Shown: positions 21,554-32,158 of the stretch, piece by piece
Layout of the letters: the number at the start of each line of letters is the position of its first letter
Numbering within the stretch: the stretch's first letter is position 1
From: Ornithodoros turicata
Taxonomy: Eukaryota; Arthropoda; Arachnida; Ixodida; Argasidae
Length of the DNA stretch: 64,000 bases
Reading direction: 5' to 3'
Assembly (NCBI RefSeq): GCF_037126465.1
Contig: NW_026999484.1
Location: 89,216 to 153,215 of the forward strand
Translations under genes and position numbers: made by a program
Notes under the pieces: generated by a model
What the model saw: only the letters and a program-made list of their open reading frames with translations
The model's database searches: none
Told to the model about the DNA's origin: nothing

Positions 21554-22504
21554 GGGTCATTCCACGGGGAATGGTCCAAGGTTGTCAATCAACCATCACC
21601 AATATGTTTAAAAAAATAGGGTGCGTGGGGGACACTGTCAGATTAATCGTACCGTATGTCCCAACTCGAAATATTGATTCCATGTGTTTTTAGAGCAGGT
21701 CAGAGTTTGCGCCAGGCGAGAAAACCATACCACAGGTTTTTGTCCTCTTTTCGCGCGTGCGGCTTCTATATACGAACCAATGTGGTTTTTATGTCATCCG
21801 AGGATTATGCAGCATAAGTTAAGCAGGGCATGCGAAATAACTCTCTCCCTCGCCCTCTAAAGTCGGGCCCAAATGTCGCCGTTTGTGCAACTTTTGTGAT
21901 TTTATTCCGCGTTCCCTGCTTACCTTGTTGGAAAAGTAGGTACGGCTCCCTCTTTACAAGCACATGGGGACGCTAACAATTTTTTCGCATGTCTGGGATA
22001 TACACTTGTTCTGTGAGAACCGTTGGAAAGTGACACACATCAAAACTTTCCATTTTACAGAAGAAGATTTCGAAATCTGGCAGACCACTTAAAAATCGCC
22101 GACCTACGTCATTCGATAGCACAATGCTTCAGCTACAACATATCAAAAATCTGGAGAATTACTTTTTGACAAACGCAATAAATGAATTTTTTTCTCGACC
22201 ATGGTTTGCTTGGCGTTGGGCGCGGAGAAGCACCCTTCCAGGCACATTCTGACGTGTATACTTCCGCGTCACACTAAAAGAGGAAAAAAGTAAAACCACA
22301 AGGTGTCGTGCCCAAAACACGCCCTGTCGAAAATTAACTCTCAGCACAGCTATTGTTGTTCTTAGGCCCCTTGCATACCGGGAAAGCTTTCCTCTCAGAA
22401 GAAAACGCGATTCTGCCCTCAGAAGTTGGTTCGAAGTGGTGAAACTTTCTTGTCCCAGGCAATGCAATGCAGCGGCTGTGTCTTTCGGCAAGGTTGGTCC
22501 TTTC
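21554..22504 (+). repeat. Foldback left arm
   Basis: About 951 bp, largely complementary to 22712-23771. Outermost bases are GGGTCATTCCACGGGGAATG. No coding motif is seen in the arm itself. Confidence 0.85.
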
Positions 22505-22711
22505 GTTAGCGCTTGCTGGAACTTCTACGCAACATCACACGGCAAGGGGCCGCGCGACGGAGTAGGAGGAACTGTTAAAAGGCTCGCTGCCAAAGCCAAT
22601 GTCCAGCGGCTACAGGAGAGGCCGATCCTAACACCAAGGGACTTGTATATGTGGGCAAAGGACGCGCTGAGCATAAATTGCCTGTGGGTATCAAAGGACG
22701 AAGTTGCGGCA
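22505..22711 (+). pseudogene. Foldback loop: transposase-like coding fragment
   Basis: The 207 bp loop is open on the plus strand and encodes ACWNFYATSHGKGPRDGVGG and TVKRLAAKANVQRLQERP, then DLYMWAKDALSINCLWV. The HGKGxxDGxGGxxKR signature is one I recall from many transposon-associated proteins of animals. It suggests the foldback retains a short piece of its own transposase gene, or captured one. Flanking residues in the same open frame come from the arms and are probably not coding. Confidence 0.5.
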
Positions 22712-23771
22712 GAAAGGACCATCCTTGCCGAAAGACACAGCCGCTGCATTGCATTGCCTGGGACAAGGAAGTTTCTCCACTTCGAACCAATTTCTGAGGG
22801 CAGAATCGCGTTTTTTCTGAGAGGAAATCTTTCCCGGTACGCAAGGGGCCTAAGAGCAACAATAGCGGTGCTGAGTGTTAATTTTCAACAGGGCGTGCTT
22901 TGGGCAGGACACCTTGTGGTTTTACTTTTTTTTCGCTTTTAGTGTGACGCGGAAGTATACACGTCACAAGTGGAAATAAAAGACGAACCGTCGAAAAACC
23001 CAGGAAGACAGTAGTACCAAGCATATAAAACGAACCTGTTATAGGGTCTCTGCTTAACAACGCGTCAGACCAGAATGTGCCTGGAAGTGTGCTTCTCCGC
23101 GCACAATGTCAGGCAAACCATGGCCGAGAAAAAAATTCATTTCTCGCGTTTGTCAAAATGTAATTCTCCAGATTCTTGATATGTTGTAGCTGAAGCATTG
23201 TGCTATCGAATGACGTAGGTCGGCGATTTTTAAGTGGTCTGCCACATTCCGAAATCTTCTTCTGTAAAATGCAAAGTTTTGATGTGTGTCACTTTCCAAC
23301 GGTTCTCACAGAACAAGTGTATATCCTAGACATGCGAAAATTTTTGTTAGCGTTCCCCATGTGCTAGTAAACAGGGAGCCGTACCTACTTTTCCAACAAG
23401 GTAAGCAGGGAACGCGGAATAAAATCACAAAAGTTGCACATACGGCGACATTTGGGCCCGAATTTAGAGGGCGAGGGAGATAGTTATTTCGCATGCCCTG
23501 CTTAACTTATGCTGCATAATCCTCGGATGACATAAAACCACATTGATTCGTATGTAGAAGCAAGCACGCGCGAAAAGAGGACGAAAACCTGTGGTATGGT
23601 TTTCTCGCCTGGCGCAAACTCTACTCTGCTCTAAAAACACATGGAATCAATATTTCGAGTTGGGACATTCGGTACGATTAACCTGACAGTGTCCCCCACA
23701 CACCCTATTATTTTAAAAAATATAGGTTATGGTCGATTGACTACCTTGGACCATTCCCCGTGGAATGACCC
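22712..23771 (-). repeat. Foldback right arm
   Basis: Inverted copy of the left arm, ending GGAATGACCC at 23771, with one about 100 bp insertion relative to the left arm between ACACGTCA (about 22970) and CAGAATGTGCC (about 23070). Confidence 0.85.
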
Positions 23772-24743
23772 AGCTCACCTTCCAGGGTCTTTTCCTAACG
23801 TCCTGCTCTGGCTTCCTTACAGGAGTGGTGGTATGGGGCTTTTGCCAGTACTGTGGACAGCTCCAGCAGTCCAGTTGAAGTCTTTGGGTAGACTGCGGCG
23901 CCTCGGCAACGTGTTTGTTGATGAAATTTTCAACGAGGTGCTCGGAGGCTACGCCTCGCGACTGTCCACAGTGCTGGGTGTTCCTGACGATATAGTGCAC
24001 GGGAAGGACCTGCAACTGGCCCTGAACGAAAGCAAGAGGAAATGGTTCGGTGACAAGAAGGGCAGTTATGCAAAGAGGGATCTGTTTGCATCGAGAAGGA
24101 TCTCCTCGGGAACCGATGGCTGCACCCAGACTGTCAGTTTATTAAAGGCGGCGACAAAATCAAGGCCTTGCGGCTAAGAGCGGATGTTTTCTCAACAAGA
24201 TCTCTTTTCAATAAACACGCCGAGGACCCCGCGGCTAGACTCTGTCACCACTGTCGCGAGGCCGAAGAGACGCCTTGCCACATCCTCCAGTATTGCGAAC
24301 GAGTGCACGGCCCCAGAGTCGAGCGCCACAACTTCATTGCAAAACAGTTACAGAGGCTTGTTCTTAAGTATTCTCCGAACACTACTGTTTCTGCGGAGAA
24401 AGTCTTTACTGTTGGTTGTGCTCGACTCAAGCCAGACCTTGTACTAGATAGGGGGCATGAGGTACTTGTGGTGGATGTGGCAATCGCGTGGGACTCTTCC
24501 GTGGCCAATCTTGAGAAGAAGGCAAGGGAAAAATCTGATAAGTATGCCTGTCTGGCTCAGCTTTTTCCAGGCAGAGCATTTAGAGCGGTCGGGGCGGTCC
24601 TCGGTGCCAGGGGTCTGGTTTGTCAATCCATGCGAAAGTTATGTGAGGAGCTTGGGCTTTCGAGATCAGATGTGGCATGGTTGGCGGCCAGGGCCCTGGT
24701 GGGCAGTTTGATCTGCCTGAGCCGGTTCGTACGGAAGGTGTGA
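23772..24743 (+). pseudogene. Element D: thumb and endonuclease (downstream of foldback)
   Basis: Continues HLPGSFPNVLLWLPYRSGGM and WTAPAVQLKSLGRL, then VFVDEIFNEVLGG. A frameshift lies near 24100-24175, and the C-terminal domain follows intact: LRADVFSTRSLFNKHAED, CHHCREAEETPCHILQYC (CCHC), VHGPRVERHNF, LKPDLVLDRGHEVLVVDVAI (PD...D core) and a TGA stop after FVRKV at 24743. The endonuclease family nicks the target and primes reverse transcription. Confidence 0.85.
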
Positions 24744-25727
24744 CTGGGTCGGCCATTGGTTTCCCTGTGGTTTTGCTAGATCTTCTTGTGGTGTTGCTAG
24801 ATATTCTCTGTGGTTTTGCGAGATTTTTAACGCACAGTGTATGAATACACTTAAGATCTTGCGTTGGCATTCGAGCGCTTGCTTGCTCGTTGGCTTCATC
24901 AATATTCTTCAACATCTGGTAGCAAATACTCCTTCTTTGAATATCCTGTAGTAAATACACCTCCTTCTCTGTGGTTCATTTAGATCTTCTTGCGGTGTTG
25001 CTAGATTTCCGGGTTGGTTTGCTAGATTCTTTACGCATAGTGTATTATTACACTCGAAGATCTTTGCGTCAGCAGTCCGAGCGTTTGTTGTGCTCGCTTG
25101 CTCAGTCATATTCTGAACATCTTGTATCAAATACACCTTCTTCAAACATCCTGTAGCAAATACACCTTCTTTTATCTTCTCGGTGAGTTGCTTGATCTTC
25201 TCTGTGGCTTTGCTAGATCATTAACGCACAGTGTATTATTACACTTCAGATCTTTGCGTTGGCGCTGCGAGCGTTTGTTTTGCTCGTATGCTTCATTAAT
25301 AAATTGAACATCTTGCAGCAAATACACATTGAACATCTTGCAACAAGACACCTTTGAACATTCTGTAACAGATGTACCCTCCCAGTATTCTTACAACTCT
25401 TACATCTGTTGTGTGTAGCAAATACTACCTTGCTGGCTCCCCCCCCCCCCCCTGATTTTGCCATAGGGAAGTGGAGAGGAGTTCCCGTGGTTTCGCTATT
25501 TTGATCGGGACTCCTGTTTTGTGTTTTTCAGTTTTAATTTGAGGCGTATTACGCTCCACTCGTTTTAGCCATTTGTTGGGCGAGTTCTTATATGTATTCT
25601 TAGTATGTTCTTTTACTGGTCTTAACCCCAAGTCTGGGTCTAAGGCCAACTAGCTCACTGCGCTCCGCGCGGTGAGGCTACAGATCCCCAACTTGGTTTT
25701 AACCCGTTCGGGGGTACAAGTTAGTTT
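24744..25727 (+). repeat. Element D 3' UTR with CTAGATC/GTGTATTA boxes
   Basis: About 980 bp. Repeated TGGTTTTGCTAGATC-like boxes alternate with GTGTATNATTACAC inverted motifs and GCAAATACNCCTTCTT boxes in an irregular tandem array, roughly 100-130 bp apart. It is followed by a 14 C run (25439-25452), a stem made by CCAAGT (25629-25634) and ACTTGG (25690-25695), and the terminal ACCCG-TTCG-GGGGT hairpin. The repeats may have grown by RT slippage. Confidence 0.7.
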
Positions 25728-26195
25728 TAGCCAAATAAACGCCATTCTACGCATTCGACGCTTTCTCCCACATTAGGATCGTGCATCTCAGGCTCAAACT
25801 CACAAAGTATGGGGTAACAACAGGGGGAACTACAGTGTTCTTTCGGTAGCCAAATAAACGCCATTCGACCTCGGTTGAAGCCTGGGCCCAAGGCTATCCA
25901 CTTTTGGTTGCTTTCCCCTATTCTTTCTACCCCATTTTTTGGGGACACTCTGCGTTTTAGTCAAATAAACACCATTCTACTCATTCGACACTTTTCTCCC
26001 ACATTAGGATCGTGCATCTGAGGCACAAACTCACAAAGTATGGGGTAACGGCAGGGGAAAATACTGTGTTCTTTCGGTAGTTAAATAAACGCCATTCTAC
26101 TCATTCGACGCTTTTCTCCCACATCAGGATGCTGCGTCTGAGGCACAAACTGACAAAGTATGGGGTAACGGCAGGGGAAAATACTGTGTTCTTTC
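25728..26195. repeat. sat-1 array 5 with one compound unit
   Basis: Standard units plus a third copy of the compound unit (tail 25869-25957 followed by TAGTCAAATAAAC). Element E begins after CTTTC at 26195. Confidence 0.9.
25869..25957 (+). mobile_element. R2-type 3' tail embedded in the satellite (copy 3)
   Basis: Same 89 bp tail and same joints as 18478-18566, on the other side of elements C and D. This supports amplification by unequal exchange. Confidence 0.8.
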
Positions 26196-26586
26196 TTACT
26201 TACTTTCTTACTGTCTTCTGTGTTAAAGTCGAGGGTATCGTGTTCGGTGCCCGCGGCCTGACGTGCGGGTCTACGCGGCGCATTTGCGGCGAGCTGGGGT
26301 TAACCAGAAGTGATATAGCCTGGCTCGCGTCACGAATCTTGCTTGGGAGTCTGATCTATTTGTCACGGTTCATTCGCAAAGTTTAATTTGTTAAGTCTTC
26401 CCGCTCCCTGTCCGGAAGTTTTAGCTTGTGTGGCTGTTCGGCTGTATTGTGTTATTTATCATTTATTTTAACCAGGGCCGCAAGAGCGGCGTATGGTGCC
26501 AGCACGGCGCGGCCCGGAAGGGTTCGTGTGGTACGCATCGCCGGGCTTCGCCCAGCTTTTAACCCCGTTAGGGGACAGTTTAGTTT
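26196..26586 (+). mobile_element. R2-type element E (short 5' truncated)
   Basis: 391 bp between CTTTC (26195) and TAGCC-like TAGCCAACT (26587). The first about 25 bp (TTACTTACTTTCTTACTGTC) match no coding part of the family and look like untemplated or jumped sequence. The remainder encodes the last about 50 codons and a short 3' UTR ending ACCCCGTTAGGGGAC then GTTTTAG. Confidence 0.85.
26228..26386 (+). pseudogene. Element E: C-terminal endonuclease fragment
   Basis: Reads VEGIVFGARGLTCGSTRRIC then ELGLTRSDIAWLASRILLGS and LSRFIRKV with a TAA stop. No catalytic residues remain. It is nearest to the HGPR lineage but not identical to any other copy here, so it marks a further family. Confidence 0.8.
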
Positions 26587-26705
26587 TAGCCAACTAAACG
26601 CCATTCTAGTCATTCGACGCTTTTCTCCCACATTATAGGATCGTGCACTGAGGCACAAACTCACAAAGCATGGGGTAACGGCAGGGGAAAATACTGTGTT
26701 CTTTC
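26587..26705. repeat. sat-1 single unit between E and F
   Basis: One 119 bp unit; the two neighbouring units of the array are each occupied at the same base. Confidence 0.95.
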
Positions 26706-27809
26706 GTTACGTAGCCCCTTCGTGGATGCAGTGCTATCCTCTGCCTTATTCGATCAGGAAAGCAGACTGGCAGCCTTTCTGGGTATACCAATGGGCATCA
26801 CTGCACAAGCTGATTTGACGGTGGCCTTACAAACAGCGAGACGTTCGGCACTGGCTAGAGACATCGCCAAGTATAGTAACAAGAGTTTATTCGCACACAG
26901 AAGAGAGCCGGTTGGCAACACTTGGCTGCGGCACGAATCAAGATTTCTTAAAGATGGGGACCGCATCAGGGCGTTGCGCCTGCGCACTAACCTGGTTCCA
27001 ACGAAGGCACTATACAATAAACAAGCGCAGGATCCCAAGGCGCGCGAGTGCCAGTTTTGTCCCGGCCGGGAGGAGACGGCCTTCCACATCCTGCAAGGTT
27101 GTGAGAGGGTTCATCTCCCCCGCGTCGAAAGACATAATTATATCTGCAACCAGGTTTCCCGCCTGATCCGTAAATACAACCCGGCAGCTACAATCACCCA
27201 GGAACGGGTGTATACCTCGTCGGATGGATCTCGACTAAAGCCAGATATTGTAGTTACTCTCGGCGACTCTGTACAAATTCTAGATGTGGCGGTCGCTTGG
27301 GATGCCACGACGAGCGCTTTAGAGGATATCAATAAGGCCAAGATAGAGAAATACAGGAGTTTGACCTCGTCCTTTCCCGACAAACGAGTGGAGGTACACG
27401 GGTTGTGTTTTGGAGCGAGAGGATGGACGTGCGCCACCACTAGGAACACCTTGACGGATTTAGGACTCCCCAGGATTGACGTCGCATGGCTGGCCTCACG
27501 TGTGTTGATAGGCAGTCTCATTATTTTGACGCGTTTTAATCACATGGTTTAATTTAGTATCCGTCCTTTGGTTACGGCGTCTCCGGGTTTCCCCTCAGTC
27601 GTTCAAGGTTTTATTGGGTAGTTCCCTTTTATATGTTTTACTTCCACTTGATTGACGCTTTTAGCGGTTTTAATCAAGTGGGAATGTTTGGGGCCACATG
27701 GGCAGAACACCGCCTAACCCCCGGCTGGCTAGCCAAAGGGGGTTGGCCCCAAATAAATCCCACTTGGACCGACACAGTTTTACCCCATTTTTGGGGAAGT
27801 TTCGAGTTT
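26706..27809 (+). mobile_element. R2-type element F (5' truncated, ORF open)
   Basis: Between CTTTC (26705) and TAGCC (27810). The 3' UTR has CAAGTGGG (27675-27682) with CCCACTTG (27759-27766), and TTTGGGGCC (27687-27695) with GGCCCCAAA (27745-27753). This is the same stem as in A, B and M, with changed but compensating bases. Confidence 0.9.
26707..27552 (+). CDS. Element F: endonuclease domain, partial, uninterrupted
   Basis: An open frame of 281 codons begins mid-protein with LRSPFVDAVLSSALF. It contains CQFCPGREETAFHILQGC (CCHC knuckle), RVHLPRVERHNYI, LKPDIVVTLGDSVQILDVAV (PD...D endonuclease core), VHGLCFGARGWTCATTRN, and a stop after FNHMV. No stop or frameshift, so this 5'-truncated copy is young. 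With no start context or RT it is probably not expressed as a working protein. It belongs to the VHLPR lineage but its linker and UTR sequence are distinct from A, B and M. Confidence 0.85.
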   Translation, partial: LRSPFVDAVLSSALFDQESRLAAFLGIPMGITAQADLTVALQTARRSALARDIAKYSNKSLFAHRREPVGNTWLRHESRFLKDGDRIRALRLRTNLVPTKALYNKQAQDPKARECQFCPGREETAFHILQGCERVHLPRVERHNYICNQVSRLIRKYNPAATITQERVYTSSDGSRLKPDIVVTLGDSVQILDVAVAWDATTSALEDINKAKIEKYRSLTSSFPDKRVEVHGLCFGARGWTCATTRNTLTDLGLPRIDVAWLASRVLIGSLIILTRFNHMV

Positions 27810-27929
27810 TAGCCAAATAAACGCCATTCCAGTCATTCGACGCTTTTCTGCCACATTATAGGATCGTGCACTGAGGCACAAACTCACAAAGTATGGGGTA
27901 ACGGCAGGGGAAAATACTGTGTTCTTTTG
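27810..27929. repeat. sat-1 single unit between F and G
   Basis: One unit ending GTTCTTTT where others have GTTCTTTC; the G run of element G follows. Confidence 0.9.
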
Positions 27930-28114
27930 GGGGGTGTGGCTCAGCTGTATTTTTCTGCTACGTGAGTGCTACTTTGTGCTTTGCGAATTCAGAAAGAGTG
28001 ATTTTCTTCTGCCTTAGGGCAGTGCGTCCGCCTGCAACAGCTGAGTCACGGGTGATCCGGCCTCCACGTGGCGCCCCCTGGTAACGGCAGTAGCAGCCGG
28101 CCAACGGATCACCC
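27930..28114 (+). ncRNA. HDV-like self-cleaving ribozyme, element G
   Basis: P1 is GGGGGTG (27930-27936) with CGCCCCC. The J1/2 hairpin pairs GTGGCTCAGCTGT with ACAGCTGAGTCAC (one mismatch). P2 is GGGTGATCCG with CGGATCACCC (28105-28114). P3 is GCC-TCCACGT-GGC, P1 is followed by GGTAAC, P4 is CGG-CAGTAGCAG-CCG, and J4/2 is GGCCAAC. The order matches the HDV fold, including the GCCTCC and GGCGCC boxes. Cleavage is predicted just before 27930, at the insertion junction. Confidence 0.85.
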
Positions 28115-28260
28115 ACGGCATTTTGCCGTGACTAAAGTGAAACTTTCGTTCAATTTGCCTTTTTAGGCTGCCTTGCTCGTTGCACGGCAGCCCACGCTTT
28201 TAGTCGACCACAGCTGTGATCCTTCGGCGCTGTGTGCCAGACGTGAAAGACCGTTCGAGA

Positions 28261-31200
28261 ATGAATCTCGAAGAAGCCGTGCGAGGATACCCACCAAACG
28301 ATTTGATCTGCCCACTATGTGGATTGCAGTTATCCTCAAGACCGAAATTGGAGAACCATTATCACGATCACTCCCTTGAACTGTTATGGAGGTGTAGCAT
28401 GTGCCAAACCAAAACGAGCACCAGCAGTAAAGTAATGTCATCGCACTTTACGAGGTGCAAACGCAAAACTCAAGGACGAGCTGACGGCATCCTTTCCAAC
28501 AATGCAGTAGGCATTAATGACGGCGATGGCGCCCTTGGCGCGACCTCTGGCGGGTCGGGTTCGGGTGTGCTGGCACCTTGCGGGGTCGCCGGGGTATCGG
28601 TGTCCCATCTTGACTGTTCCCCCACTGCAACTTCGACTGGGCAGTGCCCTCTTGCCCGTGTCAATGGCGGCCGATCTTCCCAAGACTCTAACATTGCTCC
28701 CACCACGTCTCTCGGAGATTCCTTGGATATTTCCGCCCTTGCGGCGGAGCTTGCCCTACTTGGGCCTACATCTCCTATACCAGTGTTGGATGAGGACGTA
28801 GGTGACTCTGAAAACCTCTCTGCTCTTGCAGCGGAGATCGTCGAACATCAACAAATGAGCATAAATGCCGCCGAGACTATGTCTCCTTCTTCTAACGCCC
28901 AGGATCCTTTCATCGGATCTCAATCGTCTTGCGGGGACATTGTAGGGATACGGACCCATGGTGCCGCGGCGGCCCTGCGGGGTGTCGGTTCGGCCGGGCT
29001 TGGCTCGGCGGAGATGGTGCCGGCGGCGCCATTAATCTCCTACGGAAGATGGACCACAGCCGAAATGAAGCTGCTCGCCACCTACGAACTACAGATCGGG
29101 CAGCATCCTTTTATTAATGTCGAGCTGGCCAAGAGACATACCACCAGATCCCTGGCAAGTATCCGATGCCTTCGCCACTTAAGCAAATATAAATCCGTGC
29201 TAAGATCGATGAGAGAGGAGCACCGCCAACAACAACCCCGCAGTCCTGCACAAAGAGCTGATGAGTTTGACGAAGAATTTCAACCTGACACCACTTCTGC
29301 AGCTAGCCAAGCTGGATTGAGCGACCTTGAACCTGGAGTGAGGGACAGACTTGAGAATTATCCTCTGCAATATCGGGACCTAGAATCCATCTACAGTGTA
29401 TTTGGCATCTCCAGCAAGAAATGCACTAAACCTACAGCGATGCGCCCTCACCCTGGACCTACACCAAGTACCAAGGCATCACTCCGGCGAGAGCGCTTTA
29501 AGTTGCACCAGCGCCTCCACAAAAAAGGTCCCAAGGTGTTGGTCCATCATATCATGATGGAAGGGGATCATCCATCAGTTACACTCGACTCTATCCACGA
29601 GCTATTCGACCCCCTATTTACGGCCCGATCGGCACAAACAACCGAGGAATTTACCACCAGTTATAGAATCAAGGCACCCTACTCGCCTTTTACCTCCGAG
29701 GAGATCGACTCATTTCTCAAGACGCTGAACACTTCTTCTTCGCCCGGCCTCGATGGCGTAGGCGCTCTTGACCTCAGGAGGATTCCTCCCCCAGTTTTGG
29801 CTCTGCTCCTGAACAATATTCTTCGGTTCAAGGCGATACCACCTGAACTTAAGTGCTCGAGAACGGTATTTATACCGAAAAAATCTTCCCCTGTCACTGC
29901 CGTGGACTTGCGCCCCATAACGGCGCCCCCTATGATCATCAGGTTGTTGTCCAGGGTTTTGCTGGGCCGCTTCTCCGCCGGAAACCGCTTTCACGATCTC
30001 CAGCAAGGCTTTGAAACTAACAAGAGCTCTAGCGGCAATCTACTACTCCTGCAGGCGCTCATGCGCCATGCCAAGAAGGCCCATAAGCCTTTCTACGCCG
30101 CCAGCCTTGACATAAGAAAGGCTTTCGACACCCTGAGCCACCGGGCAATATTTTCTGCCTTACAAGGATGAGGACTGCACGAGCAATACATTGAGCTCAT
30201 CAAAGAGCTTTACAGCGGTTGTACCACGACCTTCTGCTTCAACGGCGTCACCCATGACATCACTGTGTCTGTCCGACAAGGCATTAAGCAAGGGGACCCG
30301 CTGTCGCCGTTCCTTTTCAACTGTGTACTCGACCCTTTGCTGGAGCCCCTTAATCGATCCGGGCTCGGGTTCCATTTGGGTTCCATTTCTGCCTCCGCAA
30401 TGGCTTTCGCGGATGATTTACTACTATTTTCCGAGAGCCATGCCGCTTTAACGGAACTGTTGGACATGACGAAGCAGTTCTTGTGGAGTGTGGGACTCGA
30501 ATTGAACCCGGCAAAGACCCAGTATTTTGGATGCGCATGGTCGATTGCCAAGGGTGGTTTAATTACAACGTGCCGCCAATCGTGGTGAACGGCGTCAGCG
30601 TGGATCCCATTGCAAGAGATACGCCCTTGCGATATCTTGGATTGGACACATTCATCCACCGTGGACCGTCTCATCTCGACACAGTCTCAGAGGCCATCAC
30701 CAGTGTCATCGCGAAAGCAGACCTAAGACCTTTTCAAAAGGTACGATGCTTTAAGGAGTTAGTGGTGCAGCGGCGTCTGTACGAGTTAGCCAATTCTTTG
30801 GCCGTTATCCCCCATAGTGAGAAGACCAATAAGAGCTCACGTGAATTCATCAAGAAAACGTGCCACCTCCCCCACTCCTTTCCGAGCTCCCACATCTGGC
30901 TCCCGGCTAGGGAGGGTGGTTTAGGCGTGATCGACCTGCAATGGACTGCTCCTGCTGTTCAAGTGAAGGCTTTGGCCCGGCGGTGAAGAGGACATCAATT
31001 TATCGACGAGCTTTTCAATGAGATCTTGCATGAACACCTATTGAAGTTATGTCACTACCTCCGTATCCCTGAGGGCCTTTCCTCGTTTGAGGACATTGAG
31101 TCGGCATTGAACGAGGGGCGCCGTCGATATAAGGATGCTATGCAGTCGGGGTACAGGAACAAAGGACTATTTGCCCACACCCACGACCACGTTGGGAATC

Positions 31201-31853
31201 GGTGGTTAAGCCCAGACTGCAAGTTCCCGAAGGACGGAGATCGGATTCGTGCTCTACGCCTCCGTACTGATCTATATCCGACCAGATCTCTTTCTAACCG
31301 TCATGCCTTGGACCCCAATGCTCGTCTCTGCCACCACTGCGGCCAAACTGAAGAAACGGCGGTGCACATTCTCCAGTTTTGCGACAAGGTGCACGGCCCG
31401 CGTATAGAACGGCATAACTTCATCGCCAAGCAGGTGTGCAGACTCATTTCCGAGCATAGTCCACACGCGAAAGTTACACAGGAAAAGGTCTTCACAGTTC
31501 AGGGCGTACGCCTTAAGCCCGATATAGTGGTTGAAACCCCCGAAGAGGTCCGCATAATCGACGTTGCCATCGCATGGGACAATTCGGTCGCCCATCTGGA
31601 AAGGAAATGCAGAGAAAACCGCGACAAGTACCAAGTTTTGACATCCGCTTTTCCCGACAAATCGGTTACCGTTTCCGGATTAGTATTTGGCGCCCGAGGG
31701 ATGACTTGCCCTACTACAAGAAGATTGCCAAAGCAACTTGGATTCTCTTCGGCGGACGTCTCCTGGCTCGCTGCCCGAACCTTAGTTGGCAGTTTAATTT
31801 GCTTAAACCGGTTTGTGCGCATGGTACAACCGGTGTCGTTGCGTCACAGCTGA
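28261..31853 (+). pseudogene. Element G: fingers, Myb, RT, endonuclease (three lesions)
   Basis: I take ATG 28261 (MNLEEAVRGYPPNDL) as start because YPP before the first finger is conserved. Fingers: CPLCGLQLSSRPKLENHYHDH (CCHH) and CSMC...HFTRC (CCHC). The linker has two DISALAAELALL-type motifs. Myb: SYGRWTTAEMKLLATYELQI and FINVELAKRHTTRS. RT: SPGLDGVGALDLRR, SLDIRKAFDTLS, AMAFADDLLLFSES. A single TGA (30169-30171) sits where relatives have Arg; a frameshift near 30535 follows KTQYFG; a second TGA at 30984-30986 sits in an Arg tract. Endonuclease: CHHCGQTEETAVHILQFC, VHGPRIERHNF, LKPDIVVETPEEVRIIDVAI. Stop at 31853. Confidence 0.85.
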
Positions 31854-32037
31854 TCCTTTGCTCCGTCGAAGTAGTTTGGTTTTAGTCCCCCTTTTTATCT
31901 TATTTTAGACTCTACTCTCGACCACAAGTCACGAGCCTAAATGCCAATACCATCAGGCGGCGCTTCGCGCTCGTCCGGCACACAGACTCTGACTTGGAGA
32001 TATTTTAACCCCGTTTTTATCGGGGACGTAGTTGTTT

Positions 32038-32155
32038 TAGCCAAATAAACACCATTCTACGCATTCGACGCTTTTCTCCGACATTAGGATCGTGCATCTG
32101 AGGCACAAACTCACAAAGTATGGGGTAACGGCAGGGGAAAATACTCTGTTCTTTC
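32038..32155. repeat. sat-1 single unit between G and H
   Basis: One 118 bp unit ending CTCTGTTCTTTC. Confidence 0.95.
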
Positions 32156-32158
32156 TTC

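Larger units (their letters stand above)
21554..23771. mobile_element. Foldback DNA transposon inside element D (Sola2-like?)
   Basis: 2218 bp insertion with long inverted arms: left 21554-22504, right 22712-23771, loop 22505-22711. The ends are GGGTCATTCCACGGGG and its complement. AGCT flanks both sides (21550-21553, 23772-23775), and removing the insert plus one AGCT restores KKTAHLPGSFP of element D, so this is a 4 bp target duplication. The right arm has about 100 bp extra near 22975-23075. A 4 bp duplication and GGG termini fit the Sola2 group as I recall it; that assignment is an inference. Confidence 0.8.
18685..25727 (+). mobile_element. R2-type element D (full length, split by foldback transposon)
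   Basis: Inserted after TTATTTC (18684) and ending before TAGCC (25728). Length is 7043 bp, or about 4.8 kb without the 2218 bp foldback insertion. It has the 5' ribozyme, both fingers in decayed form, Myb, RT and endonuclease of the HGPR lineage, and an about 980 bp 3' UTR with many CTAGATC boxes. Confidence 0.9.
27930..32037 (+). mobile_element. R2-type element G (full length, near-intact)
   Basis: Starts with the ribozyme P1 strand directly after the satellite GTTCTTTTG and ends before TAGCC (32038). Contains the 5' ribozyme, a 5' UTR, an ORF of about 1197 codons with two TGA stops and one frameshift, and a short 3' UTR with terminal ACCCCG...CGGGGAC hairpin. HGPR lineage. Confidence 0.9.

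Noticed and set aside
22159..23060. Open frames in the foldback arms
   Set aside because: They lie in inverted-repeat arms and appear on both strands as mirror images; only the loop segment shows a protein-like motif.
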